From assembly GCF_020283565.1 (NCBI RefSeq), contig NC_060060.1, positions 72,463,257-72,527,256 of the forward strand: a stretch of 64,000 nucleotides of DNA, in the 5' to 3' direction. Position numbers and translations under genes: made by a program. The notes under the pieces were generated by a model. That model had not been told where the DNA came from. It searched no databases and saw only the letters and a list, made by a program, of their open reading frames with translations. Source of the DNA: Trifolium pratense (Eukaryota; Streptophyta; Magnoliopsida; Fabales; Fabaceae). Positions 49,663 through 61,661 of the stretch are shown here, in pieces (position 1 is the stretch's first letter; each line of letters begins with the position of its first letter).

Positions 49663-51385
49663 ATGGCTGCCATAAACATACCTAACCAAAATTCTTCATA
49701 TTTTCTTCATTCATCTGATCAACCAGGCCAAATACTAGTCACACAACTACTTGATGGAGACAATTATCCTACTTGGAATCGTGCCATGACTATGGCTTTG
49801 GAAGCAAAAAATAAACTTGGTTTTATTGATGGCTCCATCGCAAAACCAGAACCAAACAATCCCGATTTTTCTAATTGGATTCGCAGCAATAGCATGGTTC
49901 AATCTTGGCTTGTTCATTCAACCATTCCAACCATTGCAAACTCAATTCTTTGGATCAAAAGTGCACGTGATATATGGCTCGATCTCCTCACTCGTTTCAA
50001 TCAAAAAAATGCTCCTCGTATTTTTGAAATACGACGCGCTATTTCAAACCTCTCTCAAGGAACCAATTCTGTTGCTGCTTATTACACACAATTGAAGGCC
50101 TACCGCGATGAACTTGATTCATATCGCACGGTTCCTACTTGTGTTTGTGGTGTCATTCCTAATTTCAATGATATTTATGCTACTGAGCATCTCATGGATT
50201 TTTTACAGGGCTTGAATGATTCCTTTGGATCTGTTAGAAGTCAAATTCTCCTAATGGACCCTCTTCCTTCCGTGCCAAAAGCCTACTCTCTTTTTTTACA
50301 AGAAGAGCGTCAACGTTCACTATCTGATTCTCGTTCCATTACATTGGAACAATCTGCTATGGCTGCCCAAAATACCAATATTTCTCGCGATGGAAACAAA
50401 AAACCAATTTATTATTGTTCCCATTGTGATATAGAAGGACATTCCGACAGTCGCTGCTATGAAAAAATTGGGTACCCATCTTGGTGGAAACATAATCTTG
50501 GACCAAACAAAAATCATCGTGGGACTTTCCTCTCGTGGTGGTCGAGGCTCCAGACCTGCTGTTTCACACAATCATCCCACAGTTGCTGCTGTTGCTTCAT
50601 CTTCGGAATCTCAGCCTCCGGTTAATTTATCTCAGACTCAGATTAACCAATTACTTTCTCTTCTTCATAACACTGGTAATGATCAACCTCTAGCAAATTT
50701 TGCAGGTACCTCTTTTCATTGTTTTGCATCTTTTAAACCCTCTTCTTCTCTTTGGATTTTAGATTCTGGTGCAACTCATCATATGGTATCTGATCTTTCT
50801 TTTTTCCATTCATATACCAAAGTCTTCTCTTTTGTTAAATTACCTGATGATAAACTTGTTCCCGTACATCATATTGGTTCTATTTATTTGAAATCTGGTC
50901 TTTTAATCCCACATGTTCTACATGTTCCTTCATTTAAATTTAATCTCTTATCCATTAGCAAACTGTCTCGTGATACTAACTCTCATGTCATTTTTACTTC
51001 CACTTCATGTTTATTACAGGACCAGATGACGAAGAAGATTTCTGTGATGGGTGAGCAACATGGGGGCCTTTATCTCATGGACCATTATCCTACAACATTT
51101 TCATCTGCTGTTTCATTTGGATCGCATTTTGATTTGTGGCATTGGCGCTTAGGACATCCAGCCCCCACCCTATCTTCCAAATTCAATAATATTGATTCTA
51201 GCATTAAGTTTTCAAATAAATGTTCATGTACTGTTTGTCCTTTAGCAAAACAAACTCGATTACAATTTTCAAGGAGTAGTATTACTACTATTAAGTGTTT
51301 TGAGTTAGTACATTTTGATGTTTGGGGACCCTATAATAATGCTCATTCTTCTGGTGCAAAATTTTTTCTTACTATGGTTGATGAT
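49663..51385 (+). pseudogene. Outer copia Gag, protease and first part of integrase (frameshifted)
   Basis: Gag starts MAAINIPNQNSS and contains LLDGDNYPTWNRAMTMAL and a knuckle CSHCDIEGHSDSRC at about residue 250. Near 50519-50525 the frame shifts by one, and the Pol part continues with SSRGGRGSRPAVS, protease LWILDSGATHHM, LWHWRLGHPAP, CTVCPLAKQT and HFDVWGPY. The frame then ends at MVDD where the Athila LTR begins. That point is inside the integrase core, between the first and second catalytic Asp. Confidence 0.85.
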
Positions 51386-52550
51386 TGATGGATAATTTTC
51401 GCAAGTGAACGAATTATCACGTAGTAATAAAAATATCGATCCACAGGGATTGTGTGATTAAACTAGTCGAATAGTGCTCATAAACATTATGCAAGAAATA
51501 CACATAAATTGGGGGTATGTTGAGTGATGAATTGTTAGAAAACGTGCTTTGATATAATGGAAAAGCGAGGTAGAATCATCGGAATCGCCTAGTCTATAGC
51601 TAAACCACATGCAATCTACTATATCATAGGAATCTACTCAAGTGTTCACAACTAGATCGACAAATTAGTGAATCGCAATCTCTTGTCAAAATCCACTCTA
51701 TTCGTTGTCGATACTCCCCCGATCTCTCGGGTGGAAGCTACCTACAACGAATGATATTAACGCGCGTCAATCGTTCGCTACACTCTATGTCTCAATCTCT
51801 CGACCGGAAACACTCGAGCGCTCAATGCAATTCAGTTCAGAAATTAAATCAATACTCTCGCACGTGACTTAACTCGAAATCATTACAACACTAATGAAGG
51901 ATTATAAAGCATTAGGCATCGAATTGCATTAAATCAACACTATGAACAGAGTAGATCCTTACACATATAGCAGATTACAACTGATCCATCTACATCCTAG
52001 ACTATCCTAGATCCTACCTCCAAAGAAGCTTAGCTCCTCATCTCCCTTCGTTCGCGTCCTAGCTCCAATGTCATGGCTTGTGAATCCATGCTATCGATGT
52101 GCTTGGAGCTCTCCTCTGGAGTCTTGAATCCCAATCTTGAAGTTTCCAAACCCAGAATGTAGATCAAATTTGCAGAGTTTTCCAACCCGAAAACAGAATT
52201 ATGCAGAAACCATATATACTGAACGCAACCACGCCGCGCGCCAGATCTATCACGCCGCGCGTGGTTGCAGATCCATCAACTACGCCGCGCGTGATAACGG
52301 TATCACGCGGCGCGTGATCAAGTCAGAGAGCAATCTTCTTCTTGAACAAGGCTTCACGCCGCGCGTGGTCAGGTATCCCGCCGCGCGTAGTGAAAAACAT
52401 CCATTTCCTGCTATTTTTCCTATTTTCTTGCAAAACAAGTAATCAAGCTTATGGTTAGATTTCTCTTATATTTATTGCTAAAAACCTACTAAAATGCATC
52501 CAATGTTGCTAAAATAGGCCTGGATTAGAGAGTGTGACGATTCGTCATCA
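51386..52550 (-). repeat. 3' LTR of the Athila element
   Basis: 1165 bp. Contains six CACGC/GCGTG-type dyads at about 52220-52395. A purine-rich tract (AAGTTTGGGGTTG on the minus strand) adjoins it at 52551. Confidence 0.92.
52220..52395. repeat. Six CACGC-N3-GCGTG dyads in the Athila LTR (second copy at 61327-61500)
   Basis: Copies include CACGCCGCGCGTGG, TACGCCGCGCGTGA and CACGCGGCGCGTGA. They are spaced 20-45 bp apart, and an open frame through them repeats NHAARQIYHAARG. The other LTR carries the same six. Confidence 0.88.
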
Positions 52551-54894
52551 CAACCCCAAACTTAAACCTTTCCTTGTCCTCAAGGAAACAACTTTTACCT
52601 CAAGCTTTTGTGTCAAGACCTTGGCATTTTCCTTAAATTCACTCGAATCATACATACGTGAGAATCACCTGATGATCAATGATCCACCTGCAAACAATGC
52701 TCAATTGCACAATCGTTCTCGCAAGACATTTTCAAGTAGTTCACACTTTTCGACCAAGGCTCTATGATTTCATCACACTACTCACATGCACTCTTCAGTT
52801 TTGGTAATTCACTCAAATCAACACATCAATGCAAGTCAACAATAATTTTGCAAGTAGTCTAAGAATTCATTCGGTTCACTTTGTGCACACACATTAGAGG
52901 TCTTTTAGGGTTATAACGTGGCTTGGCTAGGGTGGATGGTGACATTTTGGATAAGTAGTAGAAAAACTTGGAGTTAGATCCCCCTATTAGTCAAAGAACA
53001 TTTTCATAAACCAACCCTTATTCTTTTGAAATATAGTGGACTAGAGAACTTTTTCAACTCATCAAACAAAGTTTTGCAATTCTTTTGAATTCAAGGCTAT
53101 CACTTCTTTTCCATATTTTTTTGTTTTTGTTTCATATTCATTCATCGTGTTTGTTTTGTTTTTTTTTTTTCATTCTCTTCTTTTCTTTCTCTTCTTCTTT
53201 GCCTTGCAATTTTTGAAATTTTTCAATCAAAACTTTTATAAGTTCTCTAGTACCCTCACCCCAAACTTTATTTGTTGCTAATTCCAAAGAGCAACCCCAA
53301 ACTTAGTGGTGAGCAATGCGCATCAACCACTAATTAGGTGCCTAACCTCCAAGAAAGTCATTCCTTTTTTTTCTTCAAAATGTTCTTAAGGTTGTGCAAA
53401 ATAACATTTTATTTTTCAGCTCAAATTGGTTAAGCAAAGGATAATTATATGTAAGGGTGGATAGAAAGGCTCAAAGGTACCAAGGAACATGCCTCGTGTG
53501 TGCTACAAAAGTACCAATCAAATAAAAAGACGACAAGCAAAATCGAGAGACAATACATGAGTGGATATCACACATAGAAGAAAAAGGAGTGTTTGGCTCA
53601 ATACCTCACGGTTGGGTCGAATCAAAGAACCGGTCAAAAAGTGTGTGTTCCCTTCCTTTGCCTCTTGATCACATGAGTGCAACAAGATATTGCACTGCAG
53701 GTTTCACATATCACACACGGAGAAAATCAAGCAATTGATACTCAAGTAACTAGAAGGAACATGCCAAAGTATTGAAACAAACTCTAAAAGTAAACGCCAT
53801 TCCACAATAAAACATGACAAAGTTCAAATTCACGGTTAAAATAGTACAATCCAGCCAAATCCAAGCAACATCAAATTATTATTACAAACCAACAAAAGTA
53901 AAGTAGTAGAAGGTAAAAGTAAAGATAGAGTAGTAGTGTAGCAGCAGCAGAAGAGATTAGAGAGCAGAGAAGCCCTTACTTCACAGTTTTTTTTTTTTTT
54001 TTTTTTTGAAACTTCTTACCAACAAAAGTGCATAATCGATGATTGATGAAAAAGGAAGGTTAATAGTAGTCACGTGCATTGATTTTAGGACTCACATCCT
54101 TTTTGAGATACTGAGATAGATGGATGGATCTGAGGCCTAAAACCAAACACCAGACTGTATCCCTTAATACCTGCGAGAACCCTCATAGCTTGAATTAATG
54201 AAATGAAGGTTTACTGAATTCACTTGCACTGATTTTAGGCTTCACATCGCACTTAAGAACTTAGTGAAATTGATAGATCTGAAGCCTAAAACCACGCAGA
54301 TGAATTTGAACCCTGATGAATGGTGCGTCTTTAGCTAGAAATTGAGAGTTTAAATAATCAGAACAGAGTCACCTGATGACGCTGCGCGTGACTTACTCCA
54401 CGCCGCGCGTGATCTCTTTCAAATTCCTCTTTTGCCCAAACTCCAACGGTCATGTTGACCAAATTCAAACGGTCAGGTTGACTTGACGACGCCGTGCGTA
54501 GTCTTACTCACGCCGCGCGTGATCACTTTAACAGAACCACTTTCCTCTCTGCCTTGTTCACGCAGCGCGTGAAAGATACCATGCTGCGCGTGATCACTAG
54601 ACAGAGAGCTAACTTATCCATTTCCACCATCACGCCGCGCGTAGAAAGCCTTTACGCCGCGCGTGATCGATACTCCAGTGGAACCCCTTTCCTCAACTTA
54701 TACTACGCCGCGCGTGATTGCACTACGCTCCCAGCGTAGTTCATTTCAACAGTCCTCTGTTTTTGCTCTGTTTGCTGCTGAATGCTGCGCACCTACCTAC
54801 ATATTGCAAAACAAAACAACTAATCATTAGAAACCGTTGGGTTGCCTCCCAACCAGCGCTTGTTTAACGTCCCGATGCTTGACGTTCCATGCCC
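52551..54894. other. Athila region between pol and 3' LTR, no env-like frame
   Basis: 2.3 kb without a supported gene. It has long pyrimidine runs near 53105-53240 and a T run at 53985-54007. Its right part (54379-54740) holds a second dyad array. The repeated phrases TAGGACTCACATCC/TAGGCTTCACATCG and GATCTGAGGCCTAAAACC/GATCTGAAGCCTAAAACC show a diverged tandem duplication of about 120 bp at 54080-54300. Confidence 0.6.
54379..54740. repeat. Ten CACGC/GCGTG dyads upstream of the Athila 3' LTR
   Basis: Ten sites in 360 bp, mostly CACGCCGCGCGTGATC, with variants GACGCTGCGCGTGAC, CACGCAGCGCGTGAA and CTACGCTCCCAGCGTAG. Half-sites are kept although the centre changes in length and bases. Confidence 0.85.
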
Positions 54895-57800
54895 CTAAGG
54901 GTCTTGGAAGAAAAGAGCCACATTGTGCCGAACGAGCTCTCCACCACGATAAACTTTCAACCTTTGACCATTCACCTTAAAACTCTGATTCTCCTCCCCT
55001 GATTTGAAGATTTCCACAGCCCCATGTGGAAACACTTCCTTAACTATAAAAGGACCAGACCACTTGGACTTGAGTTTACCGGGAAATAACTTAAATCGGG
55101 AGTTAAACAGTAACACCAACTGTCCTTCGTGAAACTTTTTTGGAACTAATTTCGCATCATGATAGCGTTTAGTCCTTGCCTTGTACAGTACTGCATTCTC
55201 ATATGCCCTTTCGCGCCATTCCTCTAACTCATTGAGCTTCAACAACCGAGCTCTACCGGCGAGTGTGGCATCCATGTTCAGTTGCTTAACAGCCCAATAT
55301 GCTTTATGCAATATGCTTTATGCTCAAGCTCTACGGGTAAATGACACGCTTTTCCATAAACCAACTGATACGGGGAAAACCCGAGGTGGGTTTTAAATGC
55401 AGTACGGTATGCCCATAACGCATCATCGAGTTTGAGTGACCAATCCTTCCTTGATGAAGAAACCGTCTTCTCAAGAATCTGTTTCAACTGGCGATTGGAC
55501 ACTTCAACTTGTCCGGAAGTTTGAGGATGATAAGGAGTAGCAACCTTGTGCTTAACATTATACTTCCTCAACAAATTTTCAAGATGTTGATTAATGAAGT
55601 GCTTTCCCCCATCGCTGATTAAGATCCTTGGCACCCCGAACCTTGTAAATATATTCTTTTTGAGAAACCGCACCACAGTGGCTGAATCATTGGCTTGGCA
55701 GGCTGTAGCTTCGACCCACTTTGTAACATAATCCACACAAACCAAAATGTGCACATTAGATTGGGGCGAAGGAAATGGTCCCATGAAATCGATCCCCCAT
55801 ACATCAAATGGTTCGACTTCAGTTAGGCCATGCTGAGGCATCTCATCTCTTTTAGAAACACTCCCCGATCTTTGACACGCATCACACGCTTTTACAAACT
55901 CCATACAATCTTGAAAGATCGTTGGCCAAAAGAATCCACATTGTAAAACCTTCGCGGCTGTTCTTGGGCCACTATGATGCCCTCCACAAGGTGAGTTATG
56001 GCAATGCCACATAATACCTCGGATCTCACTATCAGCCACACATCGACGAATCATGCCATCATTGCTCATCTTGAACAAAAATGGGTCATCCCAGAAATAA
56101 TGTCGCGAGTCCGCGAAGAGCTTCTTCTTCTGTTGTGCCGTCATTTCTTCCGGAATGAATCCACTAGCTTTGAGGTTGGCAATGTCACCGAACCATGGAA
56201 ACTCAGATATTGCAAGTAATTTTTCATCCGGGAATTCACACTTAATATCTTCTTCCTTATTAGTAACATCCGGATTGCTTAGCCTTGAGAGGTGGTCAGC
56301 CACCACATTCTCTACCCCCTTCTTGTCTCGAATTTCCAAATCAAACTCCTGTAAGAGCAACATCCATCGCAACAATCGCGGCTTGGAATCGCCCTTTGTC
56401 AACAAATACTTCAAAGCTGAATGGTCTGTAAAAACAACCACTTTTGACCCAATTAGATAGGAACGAAACTTTTCCAAAGCGAATACCACTGCTAGCAATT
56501 CCTTCTCCGTTGTGGTGTAGTTAATTTGATTCTCATTAAGGACCTTGCTAGAGTAGTATATCACATGGAAAAGTTTGTTATGGTGTTGGCCTAGGACCGC
56601 TCCAACCGCGTAATCACTTGCATCGCACATCAATTCAAAAGGGAGATCCCATTGTGGCGCAACGATCACGGGAGCAGTGACCAACTTAGCTTTAAGACAA
56701 TTAAACGCAGTCACACAAGCCTCATCAAAAAGAAACACCGTATCCTTGACTAGTAAAGATGATAAAGGTTTTGCAATTTTTGAAAAATCCTTAATGAACC
56801 GCCGGTAGAACCCGGCATGTCCGAGAAAACTCCTTACCCCCTTTACATTTAACGGTGGAGGTAGCTCTTTGATTACCTCAATTTTGGCTTGGTCTACTTC
56901 AATCCCCTTTGCGGAGATTTTGTGGCCGAGAACAATCCCTTCTCTTACCATGAAGTGACATTTTTCCCAATTTAAAACCAAATTGGTACTTATACATCTT
57001 TTCAGCACATCATTCAAATTAGAAAGACAAAAATCGAAGGACTTACCGAAAACCGAAAAGTCATCCATAAATACCTCCATTGTGTCCTCCATCATATCGG
57101 AGAAGATGGCAAGCATACATCTTTGAAATGTTGCTGGGGCATTACATAATCCAAATGGCATTCTTTGATATGCGAACACCCCAAAGGGACAGGTAAATGC
57201 GGTTTTTTCTTGATCTTCCGGATCGACGGTGATCTGATTGTAACCTGAGTAACCATCAAGGAAACAGTAAAACTCCTGCCCCGCTAACCGTTCCAACATC
57301 TGATCCATGAATGGCAAGGGAAAATGATCTTTCCTAGTAGCGGTGTTGAGTCGGCGATAGTCGATGCACATACGCCATCCCGTAACAGTCCTAGATGGAA
57401 TAAACTCATTCTTATCGTTTTTCACCACAGTCATCCCCCCCTTTTTTGGCACCACATGGACCGGGGATACCCAAGCACTATCGGAAATAGGGTATATCAT
57501 GCCGGCCTCCAAGAGTTTCAGCACCTCTTTCTTCACAACTTCCTTCATGGTAGGATTGAGTCTTCGTTGAGGTTGCACCACTGGTTTAAACTCAGCTTCC
57601 AACTTGATTTTATGCATGCAAAAAGTGGGACTTATTCCTTTTAGATCGGAGATAGTCCACCCCATTGCGGCTTTGTTGGACTTCAAGACCCTCAACAGTT
57701 TTTCCTCTTCCAAATGAGTGAGTTTGCTGCTAATGATGGCTGGAAACGAAGCATCATCACTTAAGAACACATACTTTAGATGTGAAGGGAGTTGCTTCAG

Positions 57801-60359
57801 TTCGGGAGCTTTCCTTTCGTCTTCCATTTGATCCTTATCATTCACTTCAAGGAGGTTTTCAAACTTAGGACTTTCATCTATCCGATTAGCATTCAAATTG
57901 CTAAGACATAACTCAATTTCTCGCTCCCATTCGTCTTCCAAATTATCCATGGAGTTAACTAACACTTTTTCAAGAGTGGAAGAGGAATGTTGAACCTTAA
58001 AAATATCTTCAATGACCTCGTCAACCAATTCAATTCTGAAACATTGAGTGTCATCGTCATGTTGTTTCATAGCTTCAAACACATTAAAGAGGATTTGTTC
58101 GCCGTCAGTTCGGAGCATTAGTTCTCCCAACTCCACATCGATAAGGGCGCGTCCGGTAGCTAAGAATGGTCTTCCTAACAGCAGGGGTTCCCAATTCTTA
58201 TCTTCTTCCATGTCTAAGACAACAAAGTCAGCTGGGAACACAAATCCGCCGACTCGAACCAGCACATCATGTAAGATGCCTTCCGGATACACGATGGATC
58301 TATCCGCCAAAGAGAGACTCATCTTTGTCGGCTTTGCTACGGCTCCCGGTATCTTCTTCATCATTGATAACGGCATCAAATTTACACTTGCACCCAAGTC
58401 ACACAAAGCCTTTCCAATAGTGAGATTTCCAATAGAGCATGGAATTGTAAAGCTCCCCGGATCTTTCTTTTTCTGAGGTAACTTCCGTTGAATGAGGGCG
58501 CTGCATTCTTCCGTCATACTTACCATTTCATCATCTAACGGTTTTCTTTTCTTTGTAAGCAGCTCCTTCAAAAACTTTGCATAACTCGGCATTTGCTCCA
58601 ATGCCTCAACCAATGGTATAGCCATCTCAAGCTTGTTCAACACCTTCATGAACTTCTTGAACTCCTTCTCTCGCTCAAGATTCTTAACTTTCTTTCTCCT
58701 AGGAAAAGGCATCCTAGCATATGGCGATTCATCAACTCCCTTACCTTTCTCATCCTTCTTACTCTCTTTTTCTTTTATCTCCCTCTGTTTTTCAACTTCT
58801 TCTTTCTCATCCTCACTAATCTCCACTTCCTTAGACATAATTGCATTTTCCACATCTCTCTCATGTCTCTCATTTTCAACTACAACCTCTTGCTTATTTT
58901 TAATCTCTTCCTCCATGACCTTATTTTTCAAAGGCGTCTCCACAGCTGGCCTTTCCGGTATCTCTCTACTCCTCAAAGTAATTCCATTGCAAGTTTCATT
59001 TTTCGGATTATCATGAGTGTTTCCACCGAAACCTCCTTGGTTTTGCAACATAGGAAACTGTCTTGACAGCTGACCCATTTGCACCTCAAGATTCTTTATA
59101 GAAGCTTCATGATTCTTGTTAGAGGTTGCTTGACTCGATTTCATCGCTTCAAAGTTGCTTTGGGTCATGAGCATGAACTGATTTAGAGTCTCTTCCATCC
59201 TTGATGGAGGCCTTTGCTGCTGTTGCGGTGCACCTTGACCTTGCATACCGTTCCCCCACCCGGAACCGTTGTTATTGTTGTTGTACGGCTTCCGGAAATT
59301 GGCTAAGTAGCGAGCCTCCTCTGAACCCTCCGGGAAGCATCCGCCATTTGGGTGGTCCTGCAAACAAAAATCACAGCGCACATTGTCAATTTTACCTATT
59401 GGAGAAGATTGAACTTGTGGATTGGACAGCAGCTTCATCATTGCTTCCATTTGGCTAGTCATGAGCTTTTGCTGTGCCAATAGTGCTGTTTGAGTATCCA
59501 ATTCCAACACTCCGCCTTTCTTCTTGGCTCCTCTATCATTAGTAGCTCTATACTCGTTTTGAGCCATGCTTTCCACCAATTCTCTTGCTTCAGTTTCGTC
59601 ACGGTTCTTCAACGAACCACCGGCTGATGCATCAAGTATCATTCGCGTTTGAGCCCTCAAACCTTGGGTAAACATTTGCATCTGATTGTGGCCATCGAAA
59701 CCGTGATTCGGACACCTCTTAAGACAAACTTTGAACCTCTCCCAAGCATCATACAACGTTTCCCCATCCGCTTGCTCGAAGTTGCTAATTTCAGCCCTTC
59801 TTTCTAGAAACTTGTGAATGGGAAAGTAACGATCTAAGAACTTCCGCTCCAGCTGTCTCCAAGTCTCAATCGTTCCGGCGGGTATCGTGTCCAACCAATC
59901 TTTAGCACGGCCGGTGAGAGAATGCTTGAATAACCTCAGTCTTTTGTCTGATTCGCTCACCCCCGGTGGATCGGTATAGTCGCAGGCTTCATAGAAGTGA
60001 GACAAGTGTAAGTTCGGGCATTGAGCTTCCGATCCTGAATAAGGATTCTCTTTTAGGGCGGAGAGGACCGTGTTCTTGATGTCAAATGAGACAGGATTCG
60101 CCGGCTGAAAGCCTTGATTTGCCAACGCGTCATTGTCTCTTCTCCCATAATCACCGAGCGTACGCCTTTGTGGTTGAGGAACCGGTGGAACGTGCTCTTC
60201 TTCCATTATGGCTGAGATCTGTCCTTGACAGTCCGGTGTGCCACCTAGCAAAGCTGTTCCTCTTGAAGCTTGAGCTTCCCTTGTTGCCTTCCGAATTGCG
60301 CGAGCTGTCTTTTCAATTTCTGGATCGAATTGCAGCGCAATGGGACCTGTTCTCCGCAT
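54895..60359 (-). pseudogene. Athila Gag-Pol, intact except for a 14-bp duplication in integrase
   Basis: The start [17 protein letters not shown] at 60359 is the likely Gag start; an earlier in-frame Met at 60461 adds a hydrophobic stretch from leader sequence. Gag has [19 protein letters not shown] and [14 protein letters not shown]. Protease is [13 protein letters not shown] (about residue 650), as usual for Athila. RT has [27 protein letters not shown] and FMDDFSVFG (about 1100). RNase H and an integrase follow, the latter with [34 protein letters not shown] and [11 protein letters not shown]. At 55295-55322 CAATATGCTTTATG is tandemly duplicated, shifting the frame. The last 120 or so residues continue in another frame down to 54895 (RARLLKLNELEEWR, GPFIVKEVFPHGAVE). 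Otherwise no stop is present. Confidence 0.9.
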
Positions 60360-60467
60360 GCACAAGGAAACACACAAGTAGAACGCTCCGGAAGAAAAAA
60401 TATCAAACAGAAAAATAAAGAAAACACAGAAAATATGAACACTATCGCCTTGTCGAATCAATCACAA

Positions 60468-60485
60468 TCCCCGGCAGCGGCGCCA
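60468..60485 (-). promoter_or_regulatory. Primer binding site of Athila (TGGCGCC, tRNA-Asp type)
   Basis: The minus strand reads TGGCGCCGCTGCCGGGGA, close to the tRNA-Asp primer site known for Athila, six bases from the LTR at 60492. Confidence 0.85.
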
Positions 60486-60491
60486 AAAACT

Positions 60492-61656
60492 TGATGGATA
60501 ATTTTCGCAAGTGAACGAATTATCACGTAGTAATAAAAATATCGATCCACAGGGATTGTGTGATTAAACTAGTCGAATAGTGCTCATAAACATTATGCAA
60601 GAAATACACATAAATTGGGGGTATGTTGAGTGATGAATTGTTAGAAAACGTGCTTTGATATAATGGAAAAGTGAGGTAGAATCATCGGAATCGCCTAGTC
60701 TATAGCTAAACCACATGCAATCTACTATATCATAGGAATCTACTCAAGTGTTCACAACTAGATCGACAAATTAGTGAATCGCAATCTCTTGTCAAAATCC
60801 ACTCTATTCGTTGTCGATACTCCCCCGATCTCTCGGGTGGAAGCTACCTACAACGAATGATATTAACGCGCGTCAATCGTTCGCTACACTCTATGTCTCA
60901 ATCTCTCGACCGGAAACACTCGAGCGCTCAATGCAATTCAGTTCAGAAATTAAATCAATACTCTCGCACGTGACTTAACTCGAAATCATTACAACACTAA
61001 TGAAGAATTATAAAGCATTAGGCATCGAATTGCATTAAATCAACACTATGAACAGGGTAGATCCTTACACATATAGCAGATTACAACTGATCCATCTACA
61101 TCCTAGACTATCCTAGATCCTACCTCCAAAGAAGCTTAGCTCCTCATCTCCCTTCGTTCGCGTCCTAGCTCCAATGTCATGGCTTGTGAATCCATGCTAT
61201 CGATGTGCTTGGAGCTCTCCTCTGGAGTCTTGAATCCCAATCTTGAAGTTTCCAAACCCAGAATGTAGATCAAATTTGCAGAGTTTTCCAACCCGAAAAC
61301 AGAATTATGCAGAAACCATATATACTGAACGCAACCACGCCGCGCGCCAGATCTATCACGCCGCGCGTGGTTGCAGATCCATCAACTACGCCGCGCGTGA
61401 TAACGGTATCACGCGGCGCGTGATCAAGTCAGAGAGCAATCTTCTTCTTGAACAAGGCTTCACGCCGCGCGTGGTCAGGTATCCCGCCGCGCGTAGTGAA
61501 AAACATCCATTTCCTGCAATTTTTCCTGTTTTCTTGCAAAACAAGTAATCAAGCTTATGGTTAGATTTCTCTTATATTTATTGCTAAAAACCTACTAAAA
61601 TGCATCCAATGTTGCTAAAATAGGCCTGGATTAGAGAGTGTGACGATTCGTCATCA
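60492..61656 (-). repeat. 5' LTR of the Athila element
   Basis: 1165 bp, same length as its partner; six dyads at 61327-61500. Target duplication ATGAT follows. Confidence 0.92.
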
Positions 61657-61661
61657 ATGAT

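Larger units (their letters stand above)
51386..61656 (-). mobile_element. Ty3 Athila-like LTR retrotransposon, 10.3 kb
   Basis: LTRs of 1165 bp at 51386-52550 and 60492-61656 start TGATGGATAATT and end CGTCATCA. They are flanked by ATGAT (51381-51385 and 61657-61661). Few differences between them are visible (for example AAGCGAGG/AAGTGAGG), so it is fairly young. The primer site is TGGCGCCGCTGCCGGGGA, of the tRNA-Asp type used by Athila. Gag-pol is complete except for one 14-bp duplication. The 2.3 kb between pol and the 3' LTR, where other Athila elements hold an env-like frame, has no long minus-strand frame here. Confidence 0.92.
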
